This document shows positions 23,101 through 33,700 of a DNA stretch of 64,000 nucleotides, in pieces. The stretch comes from Lathyrus oleraceus (lineage: Eukaryota; Streptophyta; Magnoliopsida; Fabales; Fabaceae), in contig NC_066583.1 in assembly GCF_024323335.1 (NCBI RefSeq), forward strand, positions 272,746,916 to 272,810,915, given 5' to 3'. How positions within the stretch are numbered: position 1 is the first letter of the stretch; each line of letters starts with the position of its first letter. The notes below the pieces were generated by a model. It made no database searches. It was given only the letters and a program-made list of their open reading frames with translations, and had not been told where the DNA came from. The position numbers were made by a program, and so were the translations under genes.

Positions 23101-24522
23101 GATGATATCAGAGAGGGTCAGAAATCCGATATGCTTTTGGTTGATAAGCTGACTCTAGTGAATCAAGGTCAAGGTGGTGAATTCAGAGTTGATGAGAATG
23201 GTGTCTTGAAATTTGATAATCGAGTGTGTATTCCGGATGTTACCGAACTTAAGAAGAGTATTCTTGAGGAAGGACATCGTAGTGGCCTGAGTATTCATCC
23301 TGGAGCTACGAAGATGTATCATGATTTGAAGAAGCTATTTTGGTGGCCGGGAATGAAAAGAGAAATTGCGAGTTTTGTTTATTCCTGTTTGACTTGTCAG
23401 AAGTCAAAGATTGAGCATCAGAAGCCGTCTGGGCTAATGCAACCGTTGGCTATTCCAGAGTGGAAGTGGGATAGTATCAGTATGGATTTTGTTTCTGGTT
23501 TGCCGAGGACAAGTAAGAATTTTGAGGCTATATGGGTAATTGTTGATAGATTGACGAAGTCGGCTCATTTCATTCCGATCAGAATGGATTATCCGTTAGA
23601 GAGATTAGCCGAGTTGTATATTGAGAAGATTGTAAGTTTGCATGGTATTCCGTCGAGTATTGTTTCGGACAGAGATCCTAGATTTACATCGAAATTTTGG
23701 GAAGGTTTGCAGAGAGCTTTGGGAACTAAGCTGAGATTGAGTTCTGCATATCATCCGCAAACTGATGGTCAGACTGAGAGGACGATTCAGTCATTAGAGG
23801 ATCTTCTGAGAGCTTGTGTTTTGGAAAAGGGAGGTGCTTGGGATTGTTATTTGCCTTTGATTGAGTTTACCTACAACAATAGTTTTCATTCGAGTATTGG
23901 TATGGCACCGTTTGAAGCTTTGTATGGTAGGAGATGCCGGACGCCTTTATGTTGGTATGAGTCCGGTGAGAGTGCTGTGGTTGAACCGGAGATTGTTCAA
24001 CAAACTACGGAAAAGATTAAGATGATTCAGGAGAAGATGAGAATTGCTCAGAGTCGTCAGAAGAGTTATCATGATAAGAGGAGGAAGTCGCTTGAGTTCC
24101 AAGAGGGAGATCATGTGTTTCTTCGTGTTACTCCGATAACTGGTGTTGGTCGAGCTTTGAAGTCGAAGAAGTTGACACCTCGATTTATTGGTCCTTATCA
24201 GATTTTGGAGAGGATAGGAGAGGTAGCCTATCGTATCGCTTTACCGCCATCGCTTGCGAATTTGCATGAGGTTTTTCATGTGTCTCAGTTGAGGAGGTAC
24301 ATTCATGATCCGTCGCATGTAGTCCAAATAGATGATGTACAGGTGAGAGATAACCTGACTGTTGAAACATCACCTATGAGGATCGAGGATCGAGAGTTGA
24401 AGCAGTTGCGGGGTAAAGAGATCGCCTTGGTGAAGGTAGCTTGGGGAGGACCAGCAGGTGGCAATGTGACTTGGGAACTTGAGAGCCAGATGAAGGAGTC
24501 TTATCCGGAGTTGTTCGCTTGA
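20152..24522 (+). pseudogene. Tekay gag-pol polyprotein with two in-frame TAG codons
   Basis: One frame of 1457 codons starts at MAGRGRDDAA (20152; an in-frame ATG at 20095 lies upstream) and ends with TGA at 24520. Order: gag domain (about 20270-20790); three CCHC zinc knuckles starting at 20929, 20989 and 21049; aspartic protease with DTGATHSFI near 21220; RT with YRQLNK near 21901 and FIDDILVYS near 22190; RNase H with YCDAS near 22630; integrase with an HHCC zinc region 23270-23400 and catalytic core from SMDFVSGLP; and a C-terminal chromodomain-like segment at 24421-24516 (VKVAWGG, then TWELESQ). TAG codons at 21352-21354, between protease and RT, and 23014-23016, between RNase H and integrase, split it into three ORFs. 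No frameshift was seen. Chromodomains of this clade are thought to steer integration by reading heterochromatin marks. Confidence 0.92.
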
Positions 24523-24550
24523 GGTATGTTTTCGAGGACGAAAACTCTTT

Positions 24551-24564
24551 TAGTGGGGGAGAGT
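24551..24564 (+). other. Polypurine tract region before the 3' LTR
   Basis: TAGTGGGGGAGAGT directly precedes the TG of the 3' LTR at 24565, as expected for the plus-strand primer of an LTR element. Confidence 0.85.
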
Positions 24565-26629
24565 TGTAACACCCCAATTAAAATAAGATAATTATTTAAT
24601 TTAAATTAATATTTTATTTATTAATTTAATTGAATAATTGGAAGTTGGATTATTATTATTATTTTGGAATAATCATTATTGGATTATTATTTTATTGGAA
24701 TAAAATAAGTTGGAATAATAAAAAGTCCTAATTTTTGGGGAAAAGGGTTTTCACGTGAAAAAGGAAAAGAGAAGCGGCTGAAAGAGAAAAGGCAAAGAGG
24801 CAGAGCAAGAGAAGAGGAAAAGCTTGAAGCTAACGGAATTTGCCGGATTGACTCAGGTAAGGGGGGTTTATCATCGATTAACGGGTATCATGGGATAGTA
24901 TGTGATGGGTAGTGAGAAACCATTGAAATTTGCCTCTGATTGAATGGTATATGTGATGAACTTGTGACTTATTGATGAACGAATTTGGGTGATGATTGAT
25001 GAGAAATTCGTGGGAATTAGAGGTAGAAAGGTTAACAACTTGTGAAATCGAAAATGTATGATTCGTGTTAGATGTTATGTGTAATATTGTGTGAAATTTG
25101 GACTGTGGAAGGGTAAATTGGATAGATCTCGTAGCAGAGAAAGCCATTGCAGATTTGAGAGTTCTGGTTCCTGGTCATACGCGTATGGCACTAGGCAATA
25201 CGCGTATGAGATGGCTGGTACGCGTATGGCACTAGGCAATACGCGTATGGATGAGGAAGATGATGTTTTGAACGTGTTTTGGTCTCTGTTGGTACGCGTA
25301 TGGGAATGTGATACGCGTAGCATACGCGTATGGGCGTGGGCATTACGCGTATGGATTTGGTCAGGCGTGGGCAATACGCGTATGGGCATAGGCAATACGC
25401 GTATGGGCAGAATTGTGATTTTCTGTGCTGTTGTTGTGCAGTTTTTGGTTGTTTAGGCTGAGTGATGTACTTAGCTGATGTATGATGTAGCAGGGATCAT
25501 TTCCCGTTGTTTTGAGTAGCATAGGTATTAGTAGAGTGTGCTAATACTGTATTTGATTATGTGGCATGATGTGATATGCTTTTGTGATAAAATGTATTAA
25601 TGATGTGTGATGATAAGCATGATGCTGTGAATGTATCAGTTATGTATGCATTTGTGAATAGACTGTTTTATGGCTTAGAGTGGGAGCTTATGTCTATTCT
25701 TGAATTGTTGCTGTTGTTGTTGCATTGCTAGGTGATTAGCATGCTTATTCTAGCCTTTTGGGCTGTAGCTAATTCCCATGGTGAGGAATTAGTGAGTGAA
25801 CCATGGTGGGTTTGTTGTTGATGTTTGCATGCTAGATGATTAGTGTGCATAGTCTAGCCTTCGGGGCTGTAGCTAATTCCCATGGTGAGGAATTGGTGAG
25901 TGAGTCATTAGATCTCAAATGAGTGGGACTAGTGAGCTTAGTAGCCGTATCTGGATTTGATCGGTGAGCTTGAACTGTATGTTCAAGAATAGTCGGTACC
26001 GCATGTGTGGAGTCTCATTTCATAATGAATGTATGGCATATAATATGAATGGATGTATTCTAGTATTATATGTGTGTTATGTGTTGTGTTGTTGATGTTG
26101 AGCATGGTTGAGATTATACATAGGCTATATGTTACTGTTGAATATGATGTTTGAACGGATATTGCCGTTGCTGAGTGCGTAGTCTGATTAGGGTGAATTG
26201 ATGTGTTATTTACTTAGCATTACATGTTGTTCTATAATGCTTATTATATTGATTGAGGAACTCACCCTTACATCTATTTTTCAGGTAACGAGCAGTGAGT
26301 TGAGTAGAAGCTAGTGCTATGGAGTCTAGTGTCGTCCTTAGTGGGTCATGCTCTGGTAGATGTAACATCGGGAGGGAATGTTTGACTATGTTTTAATTTA
26401 GTTGTTGATTCAACTTTACATGTAATGTAGTACATGATTTGAATGTCGATGTTTTGTACCCGCTGCGAATTATGCAAAAGAGTCTTATTTTGATTTAATA
26501 AATGAGCATGACAGGATATTTTGATAATTGTTGTGAAATGATTGTGTGACACCCTTCGGGGCATAATTACTCTGATTGATATGTTATTATTTTAATTAAA
26601 TATTTTGGGGTATTTAGAAGGGTGTTACA
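24565..26629 (+). repeat. Tekay 3' LTR (2065 bp)
   Basis: The longer and presumably original LTR form. It retains about 244 bp near 26240-26483, missing from the 5' LTR, including the segment GAGGAACTCACCCTTACATC. It ends GGGTGTTACA at 26629 and is followed by the target duplication CTACC at 26630-26634. Confidence 0.95.
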
Positions 26630-26634
26630 CTACC
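26630..26634. repeat. Target site duplication CTACC, right copy
   Basis: Identical to 18184-18188. The Ogre-A ORF1 reading frame resumes immediately to its right on the minus strand. Confidence 0.95.
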
Positions 26635-27075
26635 GGCTTGAGAAAAAACAATAGCTCTACCAATGAGGAACTCAGAAGTCAACCCAATAATACCTCTTCT
26701 CCTCACCAAATGAGCATCAATCTCAGATTTCTTCAGATGAAGAGCTTCAACTATGATATGAGATCTGGGAATCTCCTTCAATCCACTAAAAGTTACATTG
26801 TCAAATACGGGTATACCCAAGAGATGTGCATACTCTTCCAATGTAGACACAGGCTGATAATCAGGAAAAGTGAAGCACCGGTAGAGAGGATCATAGAATT
26901 GAACTAAAACACTCAAAAGTCCTTCAACTATATCATCAGATAATACAGACAAGAGCTTCCCATGACGCTGCTTGAAGTCCAAGGGATCTAATACAAAAGA
27001 TGACAACTTCCTTAGCTCTTATAAATCAGGACATCTAAAACTGTACTTCTTAGTGGTCCTTCGTCCACAATCCAT
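26635..27075 (-). pseudogene. Ogre-A ORF1, upstream half
   Basis: The likely start is the ATG at 27075 (MDCGRRTTKKYSFRCPDL), the usual Ogre ORF1 opening, followed by an in-frame TAA at 27021-27019. The frame then stays open (FVLDPLDFKQRHGKLLSVLS, then HLLGIPVFDNVTFSGLKEIP) to the Tekay insertion, where it reads AIVFSQAGS. It continues in the same frame at 18183. ORF1 product function is not known. The early stop shows ORF1 decayed independently of the insertion. Confidence 0.85.
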
Positions 27076-27800
27076 GGTCTGGAAATATTTCCAAATGAGA
27101 CCTTAGTTTCCTTAAAATTTACTTTTCTGTGATGAATGCCATGATGCGCATGTATGCATGAATGCAACAATAACACACAAGGGATCACATACAAGGCAAG
27201 CACAAACAAAGGTCAAGGGATGGATCAAGTCATTATCAAGATCAATCATCCATTTTGGTGGATTATGGTTTTCACCTTATTAAGACTCAAGTTCCATTGA
27301 TATTGACAAGACTTGATCGAATCAACCAAGAATCAAAGGGTTTGTTGTGAGTCACAAGCATGGAGTCGAGTTAAAACCATCCCAAAGGAGTGTAGTATCG
27401 CGTAACAACTGTGATCAAGTCTACACTTGAACAGTCTCCGCACTACGTCCTAAATAGGCCAAGTTGGGTTAAATATTCTATGGTCCTCAGCTTCTCGGAC
27501 CCCAAATAAGAGAAAGTAATGCATATCCACAAATAACTTGTGTGACATTAGTAACTCCAAAAGGGTTTCCGCTGAGTATATGGGTCTCAAGACAACTTGT
27601 TAAATACTACTCCACACAAGTTAAACATGACTATACCATCCTTCTATCTTAATTTCACTCAAGTTCGGGTTAGAACTTATCTCACCACTCAGAGATCACC
27701 AAGCACAACAGACAGATTATATCATACAAACAATATACAAACATCAAATATACACATATATACACATAAAAAAGTAGGCTAAACCCACTGAGGACTATTC
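27076..27800 (-). other. Ogre-A 5' leader between primer site and ORF1
   Basis: About 725 bp without a supported ORF. No tRNA, repeat or regulatory motif was recognised in it. Confidence 0.6.
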
Positions 27801-27816
27801 CCTAGCAGAGTCGCCA
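27801..27816 (-). other. Ogre-A primer binding site (tRNA-Arg type)
   Basis: Minus strand TGGCGACTCTGCTAGG, 9 bp downstream of the LTR end CGCTACA. Ogre elements are known to use tRNA-Arg, and this word matches the TGGCGACTCTGCTGGGG form seen in the family. Confidence 0.75.
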
Positions 27817-28618
27817 CTTAATTTCTGTAGCGATAGATTCATGTCCATCAAGTTATGGATAAGCTTAACGTCAATAAAATTAGAGTCGCCACCGCACTTT
27901 TATTGTTTCCAAAGGAAAAGGGAAAATTATGAACAAAACCCAAAGATAAGAAGTTTTCAAATCAAAACTAATAAAATGCCAAAGATTACAGGTAAGGGGG
28001 TTGGTTACACAGAGGGAAGGTGTTAGCACCCAAAGTGTCCTAGGTACTCTTAGGAAGCCCTTTTTATGTGTGCATGGGTTTTTGGTATAAAAGATGTTTT
28101 ATAAAATAGAGTGTGGGGATGAGAAAAAAATTCACTGATTATATTTTTGTGTTTGACAAGACCTTCGGTCTTTGGCCTATGTACCAACATAAAAATTCAA
28201 ATAAGTTGGTGAATCGTTTTTAACAAAAGTTTAATAAGAAAAGGGCACAGAGGGCCAAAAATTTGAATGAGGTTATTAGTTCCTTTTGTCTTTTGAAATT
28301 TTAAGTCAATATGTTTAAGTTTATTTACAAATTTGATTTAAGAAAGAGTTTGAAAATTCAGTGGCATAAGGCCAAAGTTTCTAATTATTGAAACAAAGTC
28401 TAAGTTTGAAATTACAAGCAAAGAAGTTTTTGAAAAAAAAGGGAAGAGATTTTGAAATTTAAGAAGTGGGATGAGATGAAGAGGCTATCCTAAGCAAAAA
28501 TTTAAAAGTTAAGGGTTGAAAAGATCTGACCAAATGGGATGCAATCCAACAGACAAGAATGTCATATAGAAACCCATTTTCCTTTGGACTTTAATCAAAC
28601 AATAATCAATAAGCAATT

Positions 28619-28623
28619 GAGCA
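28619..28623. repeat. Target site duplication GAGCA, left copy
   Basis: GAGCA directly before the sirevirus 5' LTR; the same word follows the 3' LTR at 36216-36220. Confidence 0.95.
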
Positions 28624-29724
28624 TGTTGATTCTAAGAGTTGGCAGCAATTTTGGTAAAACAAAGAATGTTCACAAGATGTCATGTGTGATGTCTTAACAT
28701 GAGATATCCTATGTACCTGCTGGAGTTGAAGAACATATGCAAGCAGGATTGTTTCAGAATGCCACTTACATTGACAGAGCTTCTGATGTTGGTTGTACCT
28801 GCTGGAGCTTATATGGAAGACATATGCTGCAGGATTGTTTCAGTTGACATACTCATTGTCATGGTAACTGATATGGTTGTACCTGCTATAAAAGGAAACT
28901 GGATTATGCAGGATTTTTCCAGATGTCAGACCCGATGTCATAACATCCTGTACACAGAACATTTAGTATGAATGTCTGGTGTTTTGTGATTGCACAATTG
29001 GTGGCAATCATTGGTTGATTGAAGATATGGCTAGCTGGCGCATTCTATCAGGGATATCAACCAGATTTATTTATTTTGCAAGGAGATCTTTACAGCTGAT
29101 ATGAAAAGATTTGATTGGAAAATATATCTAGGGTTTTCAAGGTGTCCAATACTTCTATAAAAAGGGACTTAGAAAACCTGATTGTACACACAACCAAGAC
29201 TGAGCGAAATTTAGAGAGAGAGCTAGGGTTTATGTCTGTAGGTCATTCAAGTCATCCATTGATGATTGAATTGGACTGATTTGTCTTCTTGATCAAAGCT
29301 TTGAAGCAAGATCAAGAGTGTGTCTTCTTGATTGAAACTGTGAAGTAAAATCAAGAATATTGTAATTGAAAAGTATTTTCTTTTCACAAGGGATTGTTGT
29401 TTAAGATCACGGGTTTGTGATTGTAAGGGAAGTGAGTGGGTTCTCATATCTAAGAGTGCTTAGGTAGAAATTGCACGGGTAGAGATTAGGTGAGAAAGAC
29501 TGTAACTTGGTGAAGTGTACGGATAGTCTTTGAACTAATTCTATTTTAGTGGATTTCCTTCCTGGCTTGGTAGCCCCCAGACGTAGGTGAGTTGCACCGA
29601 ACTGGGTTAACAATTGCTTGTGTTATTTGCTTTACCATTCTGTTTCTGTTTATCCATTGTTTATAACCAGATATCAGTGTCGTGACATTACCTTCGACAT
29701 CTTATATCTGATACCAGAATTTCA
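28624..29724 (+). repeat. Sirevirus 5' LTR (1101 bp)
   Basis: Same length as the 3' LTR and about 98.5 percent identical by eye. A TATA-like TATAAAAA lies at 29156. The two 60-70 codon minus-strand ORFs in it recur in the other LTR and are not genes. Confidence 0.93.
29156..29163 (+). promoter_or_regulatory. Putative TATA box of the sirevirus LTR
   Basis: TATAAAAA in the 5' LTR; in the 3' LTR the same site reads TATATAAAAA near 35645. It is about 570 bp before the LTR end, plausible for the U3/R border. Confidence 0.55.
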
Positions 29725-29726
29725 AT

Positions 29727-29738
29727 TGGTATCAGAGC
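29727..29738 (+). other. Sirevirus primer binding site (initiator tRNA-Met)
   Basis: TGGTATCAGAGC, 2 bp after the LTR end, complementary to the 3' end of initiator tRNA-Met. Confidence 0.85.
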
Positions 29739-29791
29739 AGGCATCCTGCTCTGGTTCTGGGTGAGATCTAGGGGCAATACTTTCTGGTACA

Positions 29792-30745
29792 ATGGAAAGA
29801 GATGGAGGATATGTTCATAGGCCACCAATCCTGGATGGTTCTAACTATGACTATTGGAAACCTAGAATGGTAGCGTTTTTAAAATCCCTTGATAACAAGG
29901 CTTGGAAAGTTGTCTTGACAGGATGGGTGCACCCTGTAGTCACTAAAGAAGGAGAAGCCACTACTGAAAAGAAGTCTGAAGAACAATGGTCCAAGGAGGA
30001 GGATGATCTTGCTCTTGGAAACTCTAAAGCCTTGAATGCAATATTCAATGGTGTAGACAAGAATATTTTCAGGCTGGTAAATAACTGTGAAGTGGCCAAA
30101 GATGCTTGGGATATTATCAAGACCACTCATGAAGGCACCTCTAGGGTAAAGATGTCTAGACTTCAGCTGCTCACCTCCAAGTTTGAAAACTTAAGGATGA
30201 AAGAAGATGAAAACATTCATGAATTCCACATGAGTATCCTTGAGATAGCTAATGCTTCAGGAGCCCTGGGAGAGAAGATGACAGATGAAAAGTTGGTGAG
30301 AAAAATACTTAGGTCACTCCCTAAGAGATTTGCAATGAAGGTGACTGCCATAGAAGAGTCTCAAGACATCTCCAACATGAGGGTAGATGAGTTAATTGGC
30401 TCCCTCCAAACCTTTGAGATGGGATTGATTGAGGGAACTGAAAAGAAAACCAAGAGCATTGCCTTTGTTTCCAACACAGAAGAGGAAAACAGTCAAGATG
30501 TGGATAAAGAGTGGGCCAATGAAGTTGCTATGCTGGGGAGACAGTTTAATAGATTGTTAAAGAAAATGGATGTCAGATCCAAGGCAAATGTCAAGAACAT
30601 CTCGTCTGACATCAGTAAATCCAACAATGTTGGAAGAAAAGCAAGAGCAGATGAGAAGCCCAAAGAAGGAAAAGAGGTTCAGTGTTATGAATGTGATGGG
30701 TATGGACACATCAGGTCTGAATGTGGGACCTACCTTAAGAAATAG
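29792..30745 (+). CDS. Sirevirus gag
   Basis: 317 codons ending in a TAG at 30743-30745. The N-terminus has the copia gag opening PPILDGSNYDYWKPRMVAFL (residues about 9-28) and a UBN2-type gag domain to about residue 200 (KAWDIIKTTHEGTSRVK, then KILRSLPKRF). A CCHC zinc knuckle (CYECDGYGHIRSEC) occupies residues 298-311. The next ORF starts 3 bp after the stop in the same frame, and its opening (SLAATWSDESDTEE) reads as the normal gag continuation, so the TAG interrupts an originally longer gag-pol frame. It may be a nonsense mutation or a suppressible stop; the sequence does not decide. Gag would form the particle that encloses the RNA. Confidence 0.88.
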   Translation: MERDGGYVHRPPILDGSNYDYWKPRMVAFLKSLDNKAWKVVLTGWVHPVVTKEGEATTEKKSEEQWSKEEDDLALGNSKALNAIFNGVDKNIFRLVNNCEVAKDAWDIIKTTHEGTSRVKMSRLQLLTSKFENLRMKEDENIHEFHMSILEIANASGALGEKMTDEKLVRKILRSLPKRFAMKVTAIEESQDISNMRVDELIGSLQTFEMGLIEGTEKKTKSIAFVSNTEEENSQDVDKEWANEVAMLGRQFNRLLKKMDVRSKANVKNISSDISKSNNVGRKARADEKPKEGKEVQCYECDGYGHIRSECGTYLKK

Positions 30746-30748
30746 AAG

Positions 30749-33700
30749 ATGAGTCTTGCTGCCACATGGTCTGATGAGAGTGATACTGAAGAGGCTGCAA
30801 ATCTTGTGACTGCTTTGACAGGAAGATGGGAATCTGATGAAGAGTCAAGTGATGATGAAGTAACCTTTGAGGAATTGGCCTCTACCTACAGAGAGTTGTG
30901 TCAGAAAAGTGTTGAACTGAACAAGCAGTCTTTAAATCAGGCAAAAGACATAACTCAACTTGAGAATGAGAAGGTAGAATTCTTGGAAACCATCTCCAAA
31001 TTGAAAACAGAAGTTGTGGCTCTAAAGGTCAAGCTAGATGAAGATCAACAAGTTGAGAGCCAGAAGATAGTCCAACTGGAGAAAGAAAAAGCAGAACATG
31101 TGGAAACTATCCTCAAGCTAAAGACTGAAGTTGTGCTCTTAAACTCAAAACTAGAAGAGACAACCAAGTATGTAAGGATGTTGAACAATGGATCTGACTC
31201 CTTAGACAAGATTCTTCAAACTGGACAAATCACAGGAGTCAAATCTGGATTAGGGTTCCATAAAACCAAGGATGAAAGTAGCTACACTGGCTGCAAACCT
31301 CAAGCTAAACCTAAATGCAGCAATAGTAAGAGCAGTTCCAAGATGTCACATCATATGTCACACCATCAGATGAAAGAACAGCAAAAATACAAACACCTAA
31401 GATGGAGATGTCATTACTGTGGGAAATTTGGACACTCAAGGGCCTTCTGCTATAAGCTGTATGGTTACCCTACCCACCTTCATCAGCAACAGCAGAAGAG
31501 AAAACAGCAGTATGGCAAGCACCAAAGATGGAGATGTCATTACTGTGGGAAAGCTGGACACTCTAAGTCTTCCTGTTATAAGCTGTATGGTTATCCTAGC
31601 CATGGTCATCAACAGATCCACTACCAACCCAGACCCAAACATCACAGGCCTATCAACAAGAAGCAATGGGTTCCTAAGACTAGTGTCACAAGTCTAATGG
31701 CTCTCAAAGAAGAATGGTATTTTGATAGTGGATGCTCTAGACACATGACTGGGAACTCAAACTTGATTACTGACCTTCACCCTCATGACTTAAGCTATGT
31801 AACCTTTGGTGATGGAGCTAAAGGTGAAATAAAGGGGATAGGCAAGCTTGAGTGTCCTGGAGCTCCTAAACTTGATAATATTCTACTGGTCAAGGGCCTG
31901 ACTTCAAATCTAATAAGCATCAGTCAGCTAGGGGATCAAGGTCTGAATATCATCTTCACTAAAACTGAATGTCTGATTGTGAACAAAGACAGTGAAGTAA
32001 TTATGAAAGGAATCAGGACCAACAACAACTGCTACATGTGGAGCTCTAAAATGGATAACCCCTCTAAGATGAGTACAGTTGCAAGAAGAATCATCAAGGG
32101 AAAGGAAAAGTGTCAGATAAGGGTGCTAATACCTAACCTCAAGGAAGAAAACGTCATGATGGCACAAACACCTGAACACATGACTGGTGGTATGAAGTCT
32201 GAAGTTAGTAAGAGCTTTGCTGGAACTGAGACACAAGGAACTATGTCAGTTGAAAACAACAATGCTCAACCAGGGTGGATGAAGTTGCTGAGAATTATCT
32301 ACAATGTCACACTCAATGCTATGACATTGTATTATGACAACCTGACTGCAAAGGACTTGTATGAGGAAAAGGGAAAATTAGGGGCTTGGCTTCTTGAGAA
32401 AATATGGCAATTAATGTGGAGTGGAAAAGGCAAGAAAAATATCGTTTGTCCAATAAAAAGAAAAAGCCACATTAATAATGAATCATCTCCTAGTATTGGA
32501 AATATCATCTATTTCATATGCACTTTCTGCCTAAACACAATTCTTTCCATCCTCATTAAACTTCTCAAAGAACCTCTGCTAGGGCAAAGAAAGATGTCTC
32601 AACATCTGTCAGCATCTAGCTCAAAATCCTTTCATACTAGAACTTCCTCCATGGAATTTTTAGAAGAGAAGTTGATAGACGCAACCCCTCTGCGTATGAT
32701 ACCAGGTGACTTTCCATGCTCCCCGTCCATGGCTAAAGCTAAGCAAGACAACACTCCTGAAGAATCGCCTGATAAAGAGGACATGCACTCTACTGATCGC
32801 ATCATAAGAAACCTAGTTACCAGGATACTGAATGAAAAGCATGGAGTTAAGGACATTTTTACCCCTCTGTCCAGAAGGAACCCCTCACCTGAGGTGGAAA
32901 CCCGAGCTAAGAAAGATGGTGACTCATCTAAAATAGAAAAGGAAGTAGCTGCTGAGGGACTATGTTCTCTTGGAAGAAACTTACCTAGTATGTCCCCTGA
33001 CACTGCTCAAGACATTGAGGAAGAAGGGTCTGAGGAAGAAGATGACATGTTGGTCAATCTGGTGAAAACAAGTGTAGCTAATAGACTGAGAAAAAGGAAG
33101 AGTATGACTGAGATAAGGACTGGTAGGAAGGAGAAAAAGGTTGCTGGGATAGGTCCCTCCAAGACTTGGAGTAAAGTAGAGGTCAGGAAGATGAAGGAGA
33201 GTGAGAGTTCTGAATCTGATGAGGATGTCGAATATGATGTCTCAGACATTTCCCCTGTTAAAAGGAAGCCTGTAAAGAAGTCTCCAAACAAAGTGGCTGC
33301 TGTTCATCTTGACAATATCTCGTTTCACGTGGAAGGTGGTGCTGCCAAATGGAAGTTTGTGACTCAAAGAATGGTAGCAGTTGAAAGAGAATTGGGAAAA
33401 GAAGCAACTAAAGTAAAGGAAGTCATGGAGTTAATTAAGACAGCTGGTCTTATGAAAACCGTGACTGCTCTGCCTCAGTGCTATGAGGGGTTGGTCAAAG
33501 AATTCATTGTGAACATTCTTGAGGTGCTATCTGAAAGTAGCAGCAGGGAGGGCTGCAAAGTTTTTGTTAGGTGTAAGTGTGTGAAACTTTCACCTACTAT
33601 TATCAACAAGTTCCTAGGGAGAGGAACTAATGAAGGAGTAGATCTAGAGACCACGGACAATGAGGTCTGTAGAATTATTACAGCTGGCCAAGTTAAGGAA

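Larger units (their letters stand above)
18189..26629 (+). mobile_element. Tekay-type chromovirus (Ty3/gypsy), nearly complete, very young
   Basis: A full LTR element of 8441 bp: 5' LTR 18189-20027, primer site 20032-20044, gag-pol 20152-24522, purine-rich tract about 24552-24564, 3' LTR 24565-26629, and a perfect 5-bp target duplication. The LTRs start TGTAACACCCC and end GGGTGTTACA. Outside one large indel I found only two substitutions between the LTRs (19148/25524, and A-T/A-C near 19911/26512). The domain order PR-RT-RH-INT with a C-terminal chromodomain-like segment places it among chromoviruses; long LTRs and the TGTAACACCC end fit the Tekay clade. It splits ORF1 of Ogre-A. Two in-frame TAG codons make it unlikely to be autonomous. 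Confidence 0.93.

Noticed and set aside
28699..28971. 90-codon plus-strand ORF in the sirevirus 5' LTR
   Set aside because: Lies in noncoding LTR and the equivalent frame in the 3' LTR is interrupted.
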